From contig JAYMGJ010000001.1 in the NCBI GenBank assembly GCA_037178675.1, positions 62,001 through 126,000 on the forward strand: a DNA stretch of 64,000 nt, in the 5' to 3' direction. This document shows positions 45,660-58,519 of this stretch, piece after piece; within the stretch, counting starts at the first letter, position 1, and each line of letters opens with the position of its first letter. The notes below the pieces were generated by a model, which saw only the letters and a program-made list of their open reading frames with translations, did not search any database and was not told where the DNA came from. The stretch is from Scleroderma bovista. Lineage: Eukaryota; Basidiomycota; Agaricomycetes; Boletales; Sclerodermataceae. The position numbers and the translations under genes were made by a program.

Positions 45660-46298
45660 TTACAAAATTTCATGCGGCTTACGTTGGCGGCACCTGTGAC
45701 GAGGTCTAGGACGCAAGTCAAGCAGGTCACGATGGAATAGATGATATCGGCGAAATGCTGTGGCCCAAGCACCATCCACGACTGCCCTTACACAATCTTT
45801 TGGCTCTAAAACGCAAGCAGAGTGAGTCCAACTCTCCGCATGAGATAATAATTGCTGGTCTGCATCCGGGACATTCAATTTGAGGATGGCCCCCTTCGTG
45901 AGTTCAAGTCCATGGCTAAAAGTGTTGTTCACGCTATCAAGATCAACGGTCAGAAAAATTGTCTGAAGGCAGAGTGAATGATCAGTGTCAAAAGCACTCA
46001 TATATATGCACCCCGAACACATAACCAACTTGACGCGAATCCACATTGATTGCGCCCCCACCAGGCTCGTGTGTCCACACGTGTATCTCAACGGACTTCA
46101 GTGAAAACCACAGGTGTCCGGTAGCAGCGATCTGTGAATACCCAGTGGACCTCCCAAAATTTCCTGCAAACTGGCCTTCATCCATCAACAGCGCCTCCCG
46201 AAGCTGTGCCGTCGTAGCACTGTCGTTAGTTGGTTTGTGGTATGGTTCCGCTTGCCGGATAAGAATTTTGCCCAGTACTAAGAGATGAGGGAGATTGC
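45660..46298 (-). pseudogene. 3' end of an unknown gene, cut by LTR copy C
   Basis: On the - strand, coding enters from the LTR junction at 46298 with DSNLPHLLVLGKILIRQAEP and runs to GGGAINVDSRQ. It then crosses an intron of about 60 nt (GTTATG...TTCAG, about 46024-45965) to TIFLTVDLDSVNNTFSHGLE and ends at 45660 in a basic tail. I do not recognise it. Everything 5' of 46298 is missing; the sequence beyond the other end of the LTR (63501) does not continue it on the same strand. It may belong to the same large element as the TET gene. Confidence 0.55.
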
Positions 46299-47476
46299 TG
46301 TCATGCACCAAATGTGTTTGGTACTGTGGACATGGAGAAAGTTAGCCGATGAAACTAATGTGAAGAACGCACCCAAGATCTGTTGAAAGATTGTTCCGAC
46401 TTGAGGGATACAGACAGCCCTCACTATCCATATCACACAAAGTCAAGACTATCCTTATGCGAAGAATGAATACAAGCTCGTCATAGCCATCTATCACACA
46501 AGAATGACTATCCTGATGCAAGAGATGAATGCCAACGCTGACAGTCATCACTCGCACAAGAACCATCAAGAAGCAGAAAGAATCCAATGAATAATGATCC
46601 TTTTGGTATGAGAAAGGAGCGCAGCCTTCTGCAGTCCAACTCCCATACCAGAACAACCAAAGAAGCAGAAGAAACAATTGAGAAACGAAGGAGAAAGAGA
46701 AGAATCATTTTTAGCACCCAAATGTCAAATTTAGGCGCCCAGTGCCGGCATTCTGATATTTTGAATAGCTCCGCCGTTTTTGAAGCTATCAGGCATGTGA
46801 CTATACCATCATGGAGCCTAGACCATGGTCTATCTGCCTGTCAAGTTCCGACGTAAATCCGATTATTTCCCACGGAGATATTCCACCCGCAATCCAGACA
46901 CCCACTTCATCAGTCACTATGGAGTCCGCATTTTCTCTGGAATGATTCTCTGCTATTGCAGCAGACCTCAACTATGTCCTGCTCTTGGGACAGCCTCTCC
47001 CTGAGCTCCTGTGCACTGCCTGGCACATATCTTCCCAGCCTGCTCCCTCAGTCCCTCTCATTCTCGGTCAGCGCATTCTCCTTGTCAGTCCTGCGTCACA
47101 CACATACTTTGGTCGCCTCAAGTCTATCGTTAGACTTGAAGATTCATACCTGGTCATTTCTGTGTCTCCTGGGTCCTCTGCATATGGTCCTTTCATCCCA
47201 GAGTCATGTCACATCCATCTCCCTCCATCATTCATCTCGCTTCCCTGGACACGTCAAATCTGCTACTCACGTTTCACTTCCCTGCTATCCTGCAACAAAC
47301 AGGGATGAAACAGTGGTCTAGAACCCTTCTTAGGAGCCCTTATAGAGTACAGAACCTTCCCCTTACTACTCAAGGGAAGACTGCTGTTGGGGAGCACCAA
47401 TTTTCGCGTTTTTGTCCTACAGAAGCTCAACCCAAGGGATTTGTGACACTCTGTGACCAACTGTTACTCTTCTAGA

Positions 47477-48003
47477 CACCTACTACTCCCGATTTGCGAG
47501 CCTTATTAAGCATGTACCAAAACAATATCATAATGTAAAATTTGGCTCTGTTGCTGGTTTTTCCCAACACCAGCAATAAATATTGCACCAAATACTGTTC
47601 TACCTTGTAAAAATCTAGTAGACCAGGTGGCAGGCCGCTGCACTGAGTAGCCCAGCTTACTAATCCACTCCCTCCGTAATGCCGCCAGCGTTCCCGCCCT
47701 CTTCCCATGTCCGCTGCCGCCGCGCTGATTAGCTCAGCTTACTAATACACTGACTCGACACTGCGCCTGCCCTCTAAATCCCATGTCCGCCGCCGCCGCG
47801 CTGATTAGCTCAGCTTACTAATACACTAACTCGACACTACGCCCACCCTCTTCCCACGTCCCTGTTCCCTCTGCCTCTTCGTTGTTGTTGTCATTGCTGC
47901 CGCCGTCTAAGGGCGCACGCCGCTGTCGTGCTCGCTGTTCTCCATTCTCCCGCGCATCCCCGAACGATGCTAGCCAACGGTACACTATCGTCAACGTCTA
48001 ATG
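47477..48003 (+). repeat. Left terminal inverted repeat (outer part) of the KDZ transposon
   Basis: Mirrors 61803-62329; beyond it, 48004-48251 mirrors 59215-59462. It contains two close copies and one partial copy of a unit with GCTGATTAGCTCAGCTTACT at about 47640-47860. Confidence 0.9.
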
Positions 48004-48149
48004 CCGCCAACAATGTCCTCACCGCTCCATCACCTGGCGTTGCCATCGCGTCCGCTGTTCTCCATGCCCCCGCCCCTTGTTTGAAATGCTAGCCCACAGG
48101 ACGCTTCCCTCAATATTGCCAGTGCTGCCGAAGTCATTTTCACGGTTCT

Positions 48150-48780
48150 GTCACCATCAACAATGGCCTCGCTGCCCTCGCTGTGTACGTACTCTTTCGA
48201 CGTCGTTTTCCAATGTCATTAATGCTTTTCTCCTCGTTTTTCAATGTCTCTAGCGCTGCCAATGCCATTCCAGCAACTCTCCAGCAATCAACAATGCCAC
48301 TGTCGCTCAATGGCCGCGTCACCTTCAACAACGACCTCGCTGGTCTCAATGCTTTGTACAACGTACGTACCGCTTTCAATGTTGTTTTTCAATGCCATTA
48401 ACGCTTCCTTCCTCGGTTTTCACTGTCTCTCGCGCTGTCAACACCACTGCCACTCTCGATGCTCTTGACAAGGTATGTACCTTCCTCGATGTCATTTCCG
48501 ATGTTCCTGACCCTTCGCTCTCCATTTGTCAATGCCTCTAGTGCCGCTAGCGCCATTGCAGCAACTCTCTTGCTGTTGACAACGCTGCTATTGGTCTTGA
48601 TGACCCTTTACAAGGTATGTACTTCTTTTGTTGTCATGGCCAGTTCTCTAATGTTTCTTTACCATGTCCTAAGCCCCAAGCTCCGCCAACACTGATTTCA
48701 GCCCCTCTGAAGCCATCAACAATGCCACTATTGTCCCCAACGCTCCTGACAAGGTGCGTACTTCTCCCTCATTCATGCTC
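48150..48780 (+). repeat. Left subterminal array of exon-like units
   Basis: Donor-like sites GTACGTAC/GTATGTAC/GTGCGTAC occur near 48183, 48355, 48468, 48608 and 48749. Between them are pyrimidine-rich stretches ending in (T)CTCTAG or similar, followed by a short block reading like SAANAIPATLQQSTMPL. Units of about 110-175 bp precede the transposase start, so they may be spliced into its leader. Confidence 0.7.
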
Positions 48781-48815
48781 TTTGTCACCTATCACCATGC
48801 TTCAGCTAGGTTACC

Positions 48816-51800
48816 ATGCCCCGTCGAGGCTCAACAAAAATCCGGGGACTTTCCAAATCCATCTCTCTCCATGGGTTCAGAGGACATGTTTGGTACACCA
48901 AAGTATTGCGTGCAGCAAAGCAGGATGATCGCCTCCGCAAAATCAATGAACGGCATATTGCCAGCCTCCAAGGTATCTATATCCCTTCTCACCATTGTCC
49001 ATCAAACTGGGTTAATCATTATTTAGCGCTGCCTGTTGAGGACCGGGATGCTGCGGATCAAATGTTTGAAGACCAAGGTATGAATATACAATATGACGAG
49101 CCTTTGCCCTTCCAGAGCCAGGAATCCGATCATGATAGTGAGGATGATGAGGATGAGTTCTTTGCGCTTTCCCGACACGTCTCCGAATGGTCTGGCTTTT
49201 TTATACCCCTTGTTTAACCCACATTCTCTAATGGGAATATGCCAGGCGTCCACCGGATACCTGCGATCGCAGGGACCGTATTGAACTCCAAACTAACCAC
49301 TGGGATGCTCAGATGTGCAAGCTGGTTGACGCATACCTAGACTTTCGCTCGCACAATTCTGGTGATGGATTCCCCACAGAGGAACCTGCTGAGGCAAATG
49401 ATGACCACGAAGCACATCCTTCTGGCACCGTCAGTGGGATTGAACTCCTTGATATTTTCAGTGAGTTGTCAAGCCTGCTGGTAATATGTAATACCTTTTT
49501 TTAGTTTTTAGTTTCCTTTGATCCAGCCAGATGCAGGGCGACGCTTGTTGTGCACCCACACCATATCTTTCCAAATGAAAACCTCATTTTTCATGGATAC
49601 TTGGGCTGCTCACCTGTACATCCAACCGTTGCCTTGTCGCTTCGGACCCTTGCTGCATTTCGACAGGCCTGTCGTGTGTGTCCATGTTTCAGTATTCAGG
49701 CACAATGCAAGATGCTGTGTAATCTCCATAATGTAAGCACCACTATATGATTTGTTCTGTATTGACTCCCCAATAGGTACCCTATCGCCCATATCTTTTC
49801 GATCAATTTTCCCATGCTTATGATGTATATCTGGAGATCGTTCACCGTGTCGACTGCAGGATCAGAGTGGCTCTTAACCGTAATACTCAGGAGTGGAGGC
49901 TTCGGAATGAGTGTCCGGCCTGTTTCTACCATCTTGAAGATGAGCCGTCTCTTTCATTTGATTGGCTTGTTTCCATTGATGGGAATGATAGCCTCAAACG
50001 ATGGGACACAATGGTGTACGGCACTGTTCCACGAGTGGATCATTGCATGCCAAGATGAAGCTATTGGTTAAGTAATGAGGAAGTCGACAAATTCAAATAT
50101 GAAGTTAAAGCGAGACGGGTACGTTCAATCTAACCAAACTGGCACGATTGACTCACAGGCATTGTCAAGACACAAGTGCCCACTAATACAGATACAGAGA
50201 TATTCGACGAGGACTGGGAGCTAGAGACATTGAATGTTTCTGATAAGTTCAACTGCGTCGACCGGTGGCACAATGCGAAAGCTGATGTGCGGAAGAAAAC
50301 ATTTGCCGTATTCGAGGAGTCTGGAATTTTTCTCGCAACATGTCGGCATTGTTTTGTGCTCTTAGCCTGTGACATGATAAAGAGTGGTGAACTGTAAGTG
50401 TTGTATTATGCCATCATACTTGGTAATTCTGACAGCCCATCAGGGCTAAGTATCCACTAGCAATTGTTGATCGCCTGCTATCGGTGTATGGCCCTAGGGG
50501 TGGCTGCGCATATGACATTGGCTGTGCCTTTGCAAAAACTGCAAGTACCAGTAGCATTGGTCCAAGGATACAGAGGCACCATCTGCGCTTCATGGTGGGT
50601 GCCTTTCATGGACATGCGCACAACCGCATGTGCCAATTGGACTGGCATCCATTGTACATTGAAGGCACTGGAAATATGGAGGGCGAAGGTTGCGAACATG
50701 TTTTCTCTGCATCCAATGAGCTGGCCCAAAGTATACGGCATGCAACACAATTTCATCGACACCAAACGATTGAGGAACACTTCATGTTTTGGAATCAAGA
50801 CAAATACGAGGCACTTAGTACATATTGTTCCCATCCAATATTTGCTGTCATTGATTGATATCTTAGTGCGTTTTATTCGCAACCATTACCGAGAAGCGAC
50901 GGAGACAATTCGCCAACTCGGCAATGAACTTGCCATCCTCAAGGCCACCTTGAATCTTTCTGATGATGATTTCCCGCGGTTCCTTACTGAAGAACGTGCA
51001 TATCTTAGTTCACTCAAGCAGCCACCACCACAGGATGTACTACGAATGCGATATGTGCAAGTCCTTGATGACCTCAAAGAAAAAAAGTATGATTATCGGC
51101 CATTCATTTACATCTGAATTATTGACAATTATATTTAGACTGGCTTGGAGTGCTGCTTGCAAAGTTGCTAATGGTGCGCTGAGTGGGGTCGTACAGGGTG
51201 ACTTCAATGCAATCGCAGCCGCCATCAATCAGGCACATATTCAGGTTGACCTTGCATATGCGAAATTGCAGAACACGGAAGCATTAGCCGCACATATACA
51301 AGGCCAGCTTGGACTCGAGTCCCCCTGGAGTGTTGGTGGTGAGGAGTACAACCACTACAAGGAAGAAGCTACATTTGGCAATTACCGTGAAGCATTGGGA
51401 GAGCTGGAACGACTAGTCGTCATGCGCCTATTTGAGCTCTCTAAGCTTTTGATGTCTGGCACAAGTAAGAAGTGGTTATGACTTGCTTTGGCGATGGACT
51501 TATGTGGCACGATAGGATATAAACTCCGTCAGCAGATCAGCAAGGGTCTTCAGTGGAGATCCGAAACCATTCGGAAAGCAATTGCACGGTATAATGTTCA
51601 AGCAGCAGCACTTAACCTGCTGCGGCCGCCCATTTCGTAGAAGGATATTACCCAATACACGTTTTTAGGTGAATTCACCTACTTCGGCACACACGAGATG
51701 ATGTTCGGGAGCGCATTTGGGCCAAACTGGCAGTCCGTGGCGCAACAGCCAAATTCTTCAAATTATGTCGTGCAAAGGAAGAAGTTACAAGGCTAAATGT

Positions 51801-52396
51801 CGAGATTCGTCGCTTACGGACAGCTATACATGATGAAGAGAGGGAAGTATTACAAACCATTGCCAACCTTCGTGATTCTGAGCCGCTACTTGCATGTGAA
51901 CTCGAGCGCCTTCACCGACCTCACGCAGCGGTGAATGCAATTCACATACATCGCTTACATCAGATCGAGAAGCAGCATGGGTTGGCTGGACAACGGGGCA
52001 TCGGCACCTGTTTGCAGGTATTTCATTCTGACGAGGATGTGGTGCCACCAGAAGCTATTGGTCAAGAGAGTAACACGCTGGCTGATCTTCGAAATGAGGA
52101 ACTGGCGCCAGGTGATTTTTATGTTCCCTTATGTACTAGTCAGTCTAATTGTTTCCTAGAATCACCTATTCTTGGCGCGCCAGCTGACATTCGAGATGAG
52201 GAGCCGGTGCCGGGTGAGGTTTGCATTCCCTCACACACCTGTCCATCTAATTTGTTTCTTAGAATCGTCTCTTACCTATGATGAACTCTACAACCTCTAT
52301 GTCAATGACCCAGGAGATCATGACCTTGTGGATCATGAAGAAGATGTGGCAGGGCTTCATTCCTTTGCTGATTTTTTACAGGACATAGTAGATTGA
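48816..52396 (+). pseudogene. KDZ transposase with CxC-type cysteine cluster, two lesions
   Basis: A multi-exon DDE-type transposase. The ATG at 48816 (MPRRGSTKIRGLSKS) is followed by exons with HGFRGHVWYTKVLRAA, an acidic patch, a cysteine-cluster region (HGYLGCSP, ACRVCPCFSIQAQCKMLCNL) and the catalytic half: CPACFYHLEDEP, SIDGNDSLKRW (first Asp), YDIGCAF (second Asp), VGAFHGHAHNRMCQLDWHP and GEGCEHVFSASNE (Glu region, about 50690), then an alpha-helical C-terminal half. Introns are 44-60 nt with GT-AG ends. Lesions: TAG at 51638-51640 (in PPIS*KDI, where Trp is expected) and a one-base deletion near 51675 (GAATTC-ACCTACTTCGG). Both lie after the catalytic residues but remove about 200 C-terminal residues. 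The last exon ends at 52396 (DFLQDIVD). Confidence 0.9.
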
Positions 52397-52428
52397 TAGT
52401 TGTGTATCTTTCCTGATGACTCAATGCA

Positions 52429-52985
52429 AAATATGTGCGTGTACATATAAGAATTTCAAGGTGCTGATTACCACTCTGAAGACTCGTTCTATGTTCTCTG
52501 CTTCGATCGGGATGCATGTACTGCAAAAGTGGACGAGGGTGCAGACATCACGGATGAAGGTGTCGAAGAAGCCTTTGATGTTATCGCTGAAATATCAGAG
52601 TGTCAAGACGGCCAGGGGTGAGGGGGGTCGGAATGGGTTTCATCCATACGACTGCAAGTAACCGGATCAACTACTTTGTCGGGAACAAATTGTATGTACT
52701 GCAAAATATGTGCATGTATAAAAATTTCAAGGTGCTGGTTACTACTCTGAAGGTCCGTTCTATGTTCTCTGCATCGACTGCGATGCATATAGAAGTGAAT
52801 GAGGGCGCAGAGACCACGGATGAAGGTTGAAGCTTTGAAGGTTGAAGAAGCATTTGATGTCATCACTGAAATACCAGACGGTGTCAAGACAGCCAGGGGA
52901 GGGGGGGCTGGAATGGGTTCCATCTGTACGACTGCAAGTAACCAGATCAACTACTTTGTTGGGAATGAATTGTACTATGTACACC
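52429..52985 (+). repeat. 277-bp tandem duplication downstream of the transposase
   Basis: The block from AAAATATGTGCGTGTAC (52429) to the TGTACTGCAA before 52706 is repeated from AAAATATGTGCATGTAT (about 52706) on. Each copy has AATTTCAAGGTGCTG, GTTCTATGTTCTCTGC, GGGTGAG/GGGGAGG runs and CGACTGCAAGTAACC. It is probably 3' untranslated sequence; frames within it are unrelated to known proteins. Confidence 0.8.
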
Positions 52986-53635
52986 ATGATAAGTCCGCCT
53001 GTCACACCATTGTACATCCTTGACTATGCACCCACACACAATCACATCTACCTAGCCTTTAAGTAGCAGCTTAAGAGAGAGAAAAATCTAAAATTTTATA
53101 CTGCTAGAAGCATTTAAACAGAAGTGCTACCATAGTGTAGAACAGACTTGTAGGATGGATAAACCGGCAATGATGTAGTGATAAGTGAACTGTGCGACTG
53201 GCACCATTGAAGAGTTACAGACCTGTGCGGTTTGATCCCCCCATCACAATTACAGTCTGTGTTGACCATGTCCAACAGTTTAGTGGTACAAACGGTGTGT
53301 ACTTGCCAGAGATTTGTAGTGGTGGCCTCTTTGTCATCATATCTTAATCTAGTATTGAACTCGAGTCTACGTTCTCTTCTATGGCGGCACTCGAGCCTCA
53401 AGTTTCAACAAAATCATTGCAATTGCGCAAGGAAGACGGCCATGCAAAGCTAAGTTGCATCGTTTACTACATACAGAGTCGAACAAGTAGTTATCTAACA
53501 CAATCAATGGTAGGAGATCATTACTTGCACTAGCATCTCTGGCACATGCGGGGTATTACGAAAACCCTTCATGTAACAGACAGCGAGGTGATTGAATTAA
53601 ATAACCTATCATTCTGTCCCTTTCCAACTACAATC
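52986..53635. other. Spacer between KDZ genes
   Basis: No gene seen; probably holds the 3' end of the transposase transcript and the promoter of the next gene. Confidence 0.5.
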
Positions 53636-55065
53636 ATGCCTCAGACTCCAAGGCCTAAACCTGAAGATGTTGACGAGCAGGCTGCTGCATTCGATGCACA
53701 GAACACGTTCAAAATGGCGACAATCTCAGAATTATATTCCTCAACTCTTGCGCAAGGCTTCAGCAATAGCCAGCGCCTGGCCGCAATACGTGCTCTCCTT
53801 AGACACGGTGTACATCAAGATGGCGCACACCACCACACAAAATTGCAAGGCGGCCTTCACCCGGCCTATGTAGCCTTCAATCCTGCTCAGAAATCCGAGC
53901 ATAAGGACCTCACCAAGACAGGAATAGTTGAAGCATCGCTCAGCGACATTTTTGATGCAGTATGTCTAACATTCATCGAATTGCACACCTCACAGCTCAC
54001 GCTCTGTGCTAGATTACTCTGCAAGACCATTTAGACGGCGGAATATCCCTTCTCATCAGGTGCCCTGGTACTGATCTACCCAGCAACCTCGCTGTCGACA
54101 AGCTCACAGTTGACCTCTACATTACCCCACGCGAGCTCATTCGAAATGAATGTGTAAGTGGCGACACTGCCATGATTGTCCAGGCGTTTTGTCAAGAATT
54201 CGCTCTTCCTCACCTGCAACGCTTTGCAGAATGGTGCAAAATTGAAACGGCCCAGTGTCCAAAGTCCTGTCGTAAGTTCATACTTCAGTAGCACTAAGTT
54301 TTACTAACGTCAGTGCAGCACTTGCAGAACCTATCGCTCTCAAGGGTCCGAATTACCTTCCCGTCTTAAGTCCCATCAGCTCTCGCCTTCAGTGCATGGC
54401 GCTCAGTGCAGAGGCGAGACACGACATGGTGGATGATGAGCGGCACATATCTGCGTCTGCTGCAATCCGTGAGACTGCAGTGCTCACTGCTAGTGCGAAG
54501 GCGGCTCCTCCCAGCACTCCCACCTCCGCTCGTCAACGCTCGACCCGCCAACGTCGCCCTGCAGACATGTTTCTATACGGGGACAATATTAAATTTTCAG
54601 AACCATTTTCCGTTGTCATCCCTGCTGACTCACCAGTTTCCGACTCCCCTTTGATTAGCATGGGACCAAACACGGATGCTGTACTCAATCGCTTTGATCT
54701 TGGGGATGACATACTCCCTCGGTTGCATTTGTTGGTCAGTACAGTGCGCAGCAGCCACTGGGAGGCCATTCTGAGGGGTACACCATGGGATTTGACTTAT
54801 GAACAAGCGTCCAATTTATCCAATGCATTGGTGTCTGATCTCAAAGGCACACCAGGATTTTCCATTACAACGGTATTTTCTCTTTATCTCTGCATATCGC
54901 CGACCAGTTCTAACTGACATTGTAGAAACCGAAGTATCCGATCCTGAGCATGTTGCTCAAGATTTTGGTTATTGCGACCCTGTTGCACGTGCTTTATATT
55001 TTATTTCTCATGTCAATCGATTAGCTTATTCCTGGCCTGCTTTGTTTGAATTAGTCTGTTTCTAG
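53636..55065 (+). CDS. KDZ-element companion protein, unknown function
   Basis: The ATG at 53636 (MPQTPRPKPEDVDEQAA). Exon 1 runs to about 53959 (EASLSDIFDA). Further exons carry ITLQDHLDGGISLLIRCPG, AVDKLTVDLYITPRELI and AFCQEFALPHLQRFAEW. A Ser/Pro-rich middle with ALSAEARHDMVDDERHIS and SARQRSTRQRRPADM follows, and a last exon from about 54954 ends at 55065 (SWPALFELVCF). The introns have canonical ends. I recall similar proteins next to KDZ transposases in other mushrooms but know no function. It lies between the transposase and the HMG-like gene in the same orientation. No stop or frameshift was found in the exons as joined. Confidence 0.68.
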
Positions 55066-55137
55066 ATCCTGAATATATGCTGTGTGTGTCTTAAATCTTG
55101 CCATGCACTTGGGGGATAGACGAACGATCTCCCCCAG

Positions 55138-57103
55138 ATGGTCTTGCAGGTTTTCCTTCCGTCTAAGCCAGCTCCCCGTCGCGTTCAACCCAGAGCACGC
55201 CCCCGTACCAAGGTCGTTCTCAGTGTGGAGGCCCGCGCAACACTAAAATTAAATCGGCACAAGAAGGCAGAGCGGTTTAAAAAAGACTTGGATGTTGCGT
55301 GTAGGTCATTGAATGAGATCACAACAACTCTCGCTTCCAAACACCACAAGAGTGTTCAGCGCGTCCAGAATGAGCTCACCCTTGGCCACGTGAAATTCCA
55401 CTACAGGCATAACAAAGTCAGTGCTTGGAACGCGTTCTGCTGGAAGAAACGGCACAATGATTGCACGGCCAACGTATCAAATGAGAATGGTAGTTCCCCC
55501 CCTTTAATGCAATGACTATTAGCTTAATAATATTGCAGTGGCCAGTGGCAGGAATATGCTACATGAATTAATCAAGGAGAATCACGAGGAGTACCATGCA
55601 CTTTCAGAGGGTGAGAAGGGGCGCCTTGTTGAAGAATTTAATGAATTCAAAGTATCGAAGGCTGTTGGGATTCGCACAACCGCGAAATCGAAGATCAACG
55701 ACGTCACTTACACACTGAAAGCTGTGGAGAATGAAGTGAGCTTCCTTTCCTCTCACTGCCTTAGGTATTTATCACCTGAACTATTTTTTAGCTCTTCAAT
55801 CTCAGGTCTCGTACTGGCATCGAAACTATTCTATTTGCATCACGTGGAACAACCAATCTTCCACTTCAAGGGATTGCCTTTGCAACTGATGGCGTTGCTG
55901 ACTTCATGGGCTCAGTTATGGGCATTGATTCACACAGTCTCGTCAGTAAAATGGAAGGATTTGCCATCCAGGGAATGAAAGGTAGTAGTTCCTTTTGCTG
56001 CAAATCACGTCTGATGTATCATCTACCAGGAGCGGTTGAAAACCATCAGCAACACATTTCTAACGTGCATTCTACTATATGCGGCATCATCAACGACAAA
56101 CTTAGTGAGTAATACTAATTATTTACATTCGAGCCACTTGACAAACGACTCTTAAAGAGGAAATCACCGGTGCACCGAATGCAAAAATGCAGTGGGTGCA
56201 ATACTTCCGAAACATTGTCACTCCCTACCAGGTTGTCATAGAGGGGTGGCCAGACAATATTCCGTTTGCAAACCTCAGTAGCATTTCTAGCTCACTGCCT
56301 CAGCTCGAGACCTTGCTACGAAAGTGGGAGATGGGAACAATTTACTGGAAGGAGCTAACAAATGATGAGTTTGAGGAGCTTCGACAAACAAGGAACGAGC
56401 AGTTGGAAAATGGTGAGATCCAGGAGCCCTCATGCCGCACACGCTCCGATAAGGGCAAAAAATGCACCCGAGGTCATTTGTCTGAGGATCTTCCTTGTCG
56501 CAAGAAGTACAAGACTGCTGAAATTATTCATGACGAAGACGAGGACGGCCCGCACGAGAACACCACACGCCAAGACGTCCAGGAACCAGAAGCTACCGCA
56601 CTGACTAACATGGGTGCAGATACCAGTGGACAGACTGCCACGGGTGTAAATGCCAACCCTGCCACACAGCCTTCCATCACTACTAATCCTGCCATGGCAA
56701 GCACTATCAGCGCCCAGACTTCTGTGAGTACAAAGATGATTACTCTGGGTGCTGATTCTAAGCTTAATATGCTGTACAGTCTTCCATCACTAGCCCTGTC
56801 ACTGCAAATGCCATCAGCACGCCAACTTCTGCGGGCGCAGAAACTGACACGCAGACTGCCACAGGTACAAACACCAGCGATGCAGTACAGGCTTCCGACA
56901 TCACCAGCCATGCGGATGCCGCACAGAGCACCTCGGGTGCAAATCCCAGCACCACCACTCCTGCCATAAGCAGTGCTGTTGATATTAATCCTATGGCAGA
57001 TGCTGCCGTAGAAGACAGGCTGGCTAATAATACCTCCGATGTTTTGGATGACTTCATGGAGTACATACACACATTTGACAGCGCTGCTACAACTTTGTAC
57101 TAG
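55138..57103 (+). CDS. HMG-box-like protein of the KDZ element
   Basis: The ATG at 55138 is followed by a basic N-terminus. After KHHKSVQRVQNELTLGH comes an HMG-like segment split by an intron near 55490-55537: NKVSAWNAFCWKKRH joined to GRNMLHELIKENHEEYHALS and GEKGRLVEEFNEFK. Later exons give TGIETILFASRGTTNLPLQG and ATDGVADFMGSVMGID, EITGAPNAKMQWVQYFRNIV, and a C-terminal tail with a basic nuclear-localisation-like RSDKGKKC and an acidic EDEDGP. A final intron (about 56726-56781, GTGAGT to TACAG) opens a Ser/Thr/Ala-rich tail that stops at 57103. HMG proteins linked to KDZ transposons are known from basidiomycetes; DNA binding for the element is the likely role. The exons are intact. Confidence 0.75.
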
Positions 57104-57440
57104 GACCTTACCAAATACAGCAATATTTGACAGTCGTGCTGTAACCTCATTACCATAATTGTGGCTAAGAAATGCTTCAGTGGGTCATGATGCGAACAAG
57201 TAAAACATACCAAGGAGGTGCACAAATATTTATATAACACTGGGGCAAGTGCAAATGAAAGATTGAGTCAATGCATTGATGGGCCACAAGTACTGCATGG
57301 ACTGGTGTGGTTGCGAGTAGATACTGAACATCAATATGGAAGAAGAAAAACATGGCAGTATGTACAGATACATTGATGGGTGGTGTTGTGGGACAATTGA
57401 AGCATGGTTAAAACAGGTGAGTGAAGAGAGTATGAGACAC
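57104..57440. other. Spacer between the HMG-like gene and the right array
   Basis: No gene seen. Likely 3' untranslated sequence. Confidence 0.5.
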
Positions 57441-58519
57441 TGCAGTTAAATGCTAAAGGTACATACCTTGTGAAGGGCATCAAGTCCGAAGGTGGCGTTG
57501 TCGACAGCAGCAGAGTTGCTGGAATGGCACTAGCGGCAGTAGAGGTATTGAAAAATGGAGAGCAAGGGTCAGGAACGTCGGAAACGACATGAACGGAGGT
57601 ACATACCTCGTAAAGAGTGTTGAGACATCATCGACGGTGAGAGAATTGCTGGAGCAGCGAGATCAGAGCGTTAGGACTGTTGGAAATGACACTGAGGTTA
57701 CGTACCTTGTATAGAGTGTCAAGAGCGGCAGTGGCATTATTGACGGCTGGAGAATTGCTGGAGCAGCGTTGGCGGTGCTGAAGACGGTGAAAAATGAGGG
57801 GAAAGCATTAGTGTCATTTAAAAATGACGCCGAGGGTGGTACATACGTTGTATAGAGCGCTGAAGCCAGCGACATCGTTGTTGATGGCGAAGGGGCCATT
57901 GAAAATGACATTGAGCGGCAGTGGCATTATCAATGGCTGGAGAGTTGCTGGAGCGGCATTGGCAGTGCTAAAGACAGTGAAAATGGGGGAAAGCATTAAT
58001 GAGGTTTAAAAACGATGCCAAGGGTAGTACATACAATGTACAGAGTGTTGAGGCCAGCAAGGCTGTTGTTGGCGGTGAAGGGGCCATTGAAAATGGCCTT
58101 GAGCGGCAGTGGCATTGTCGACAGCTGGAGAGTTGCTGGAGCGGCGTTGGCAGCACTAGAGACGGTAAAAACCGGAGGAGAAGCGTTAATGACATTTAAA
58201 AAAATACACCGAGAGTGGGACATATGCGCTGAGGGCAGTGAAGTCATTCAGTGTTGACAGCGACGAGGCCGTTGAAAGCGGTTGAGCGGCAGTGACGCAG
58301 TTGACAGCTGGAGAGAAGAAAGCGTTAATGACGTTGAAAAACGACGTTGAGGGTGGTACATAGCGTTAATGGCATTGAAAAACAACATGGAGAGCGGTAC
58401 GTACATTGTACAGAGCGTTGAGACCGGTGAGGTCATTGTTGAAGGCGACGCGGCCATTGAAAAGGGTGATGAGCAACAGTGGCATTGTCAATTGCTGGAG
58501 AGTTGCTGGAACGGCGTTG
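57440..58519 (-). repeat. Right subterminal array of exon-like units
   Basis: Read on the - strand, donor-like sites (GTATGTACC and variants) lie near 57465, 57603, 57703, 57842, 58030, 58212 and 58396. An eighth unit at about 59283 is now separated by a solo LTR. Each unit has TTTTCA(C/A)TGTC...AGC, then GCCAATGC, AACTCTCCAGC, ACAATGCCACT, as in the left array but inverted. Copy number is higher here (about 8) than on the left (about 5). Confidence 0.75.

Noticed and set aside
57663..58257. Short genes on both strands in the right KDZ arm
   Set aside because: The frames repeat with the array units; they are better explained as repeated exon-like units than as independent genes.
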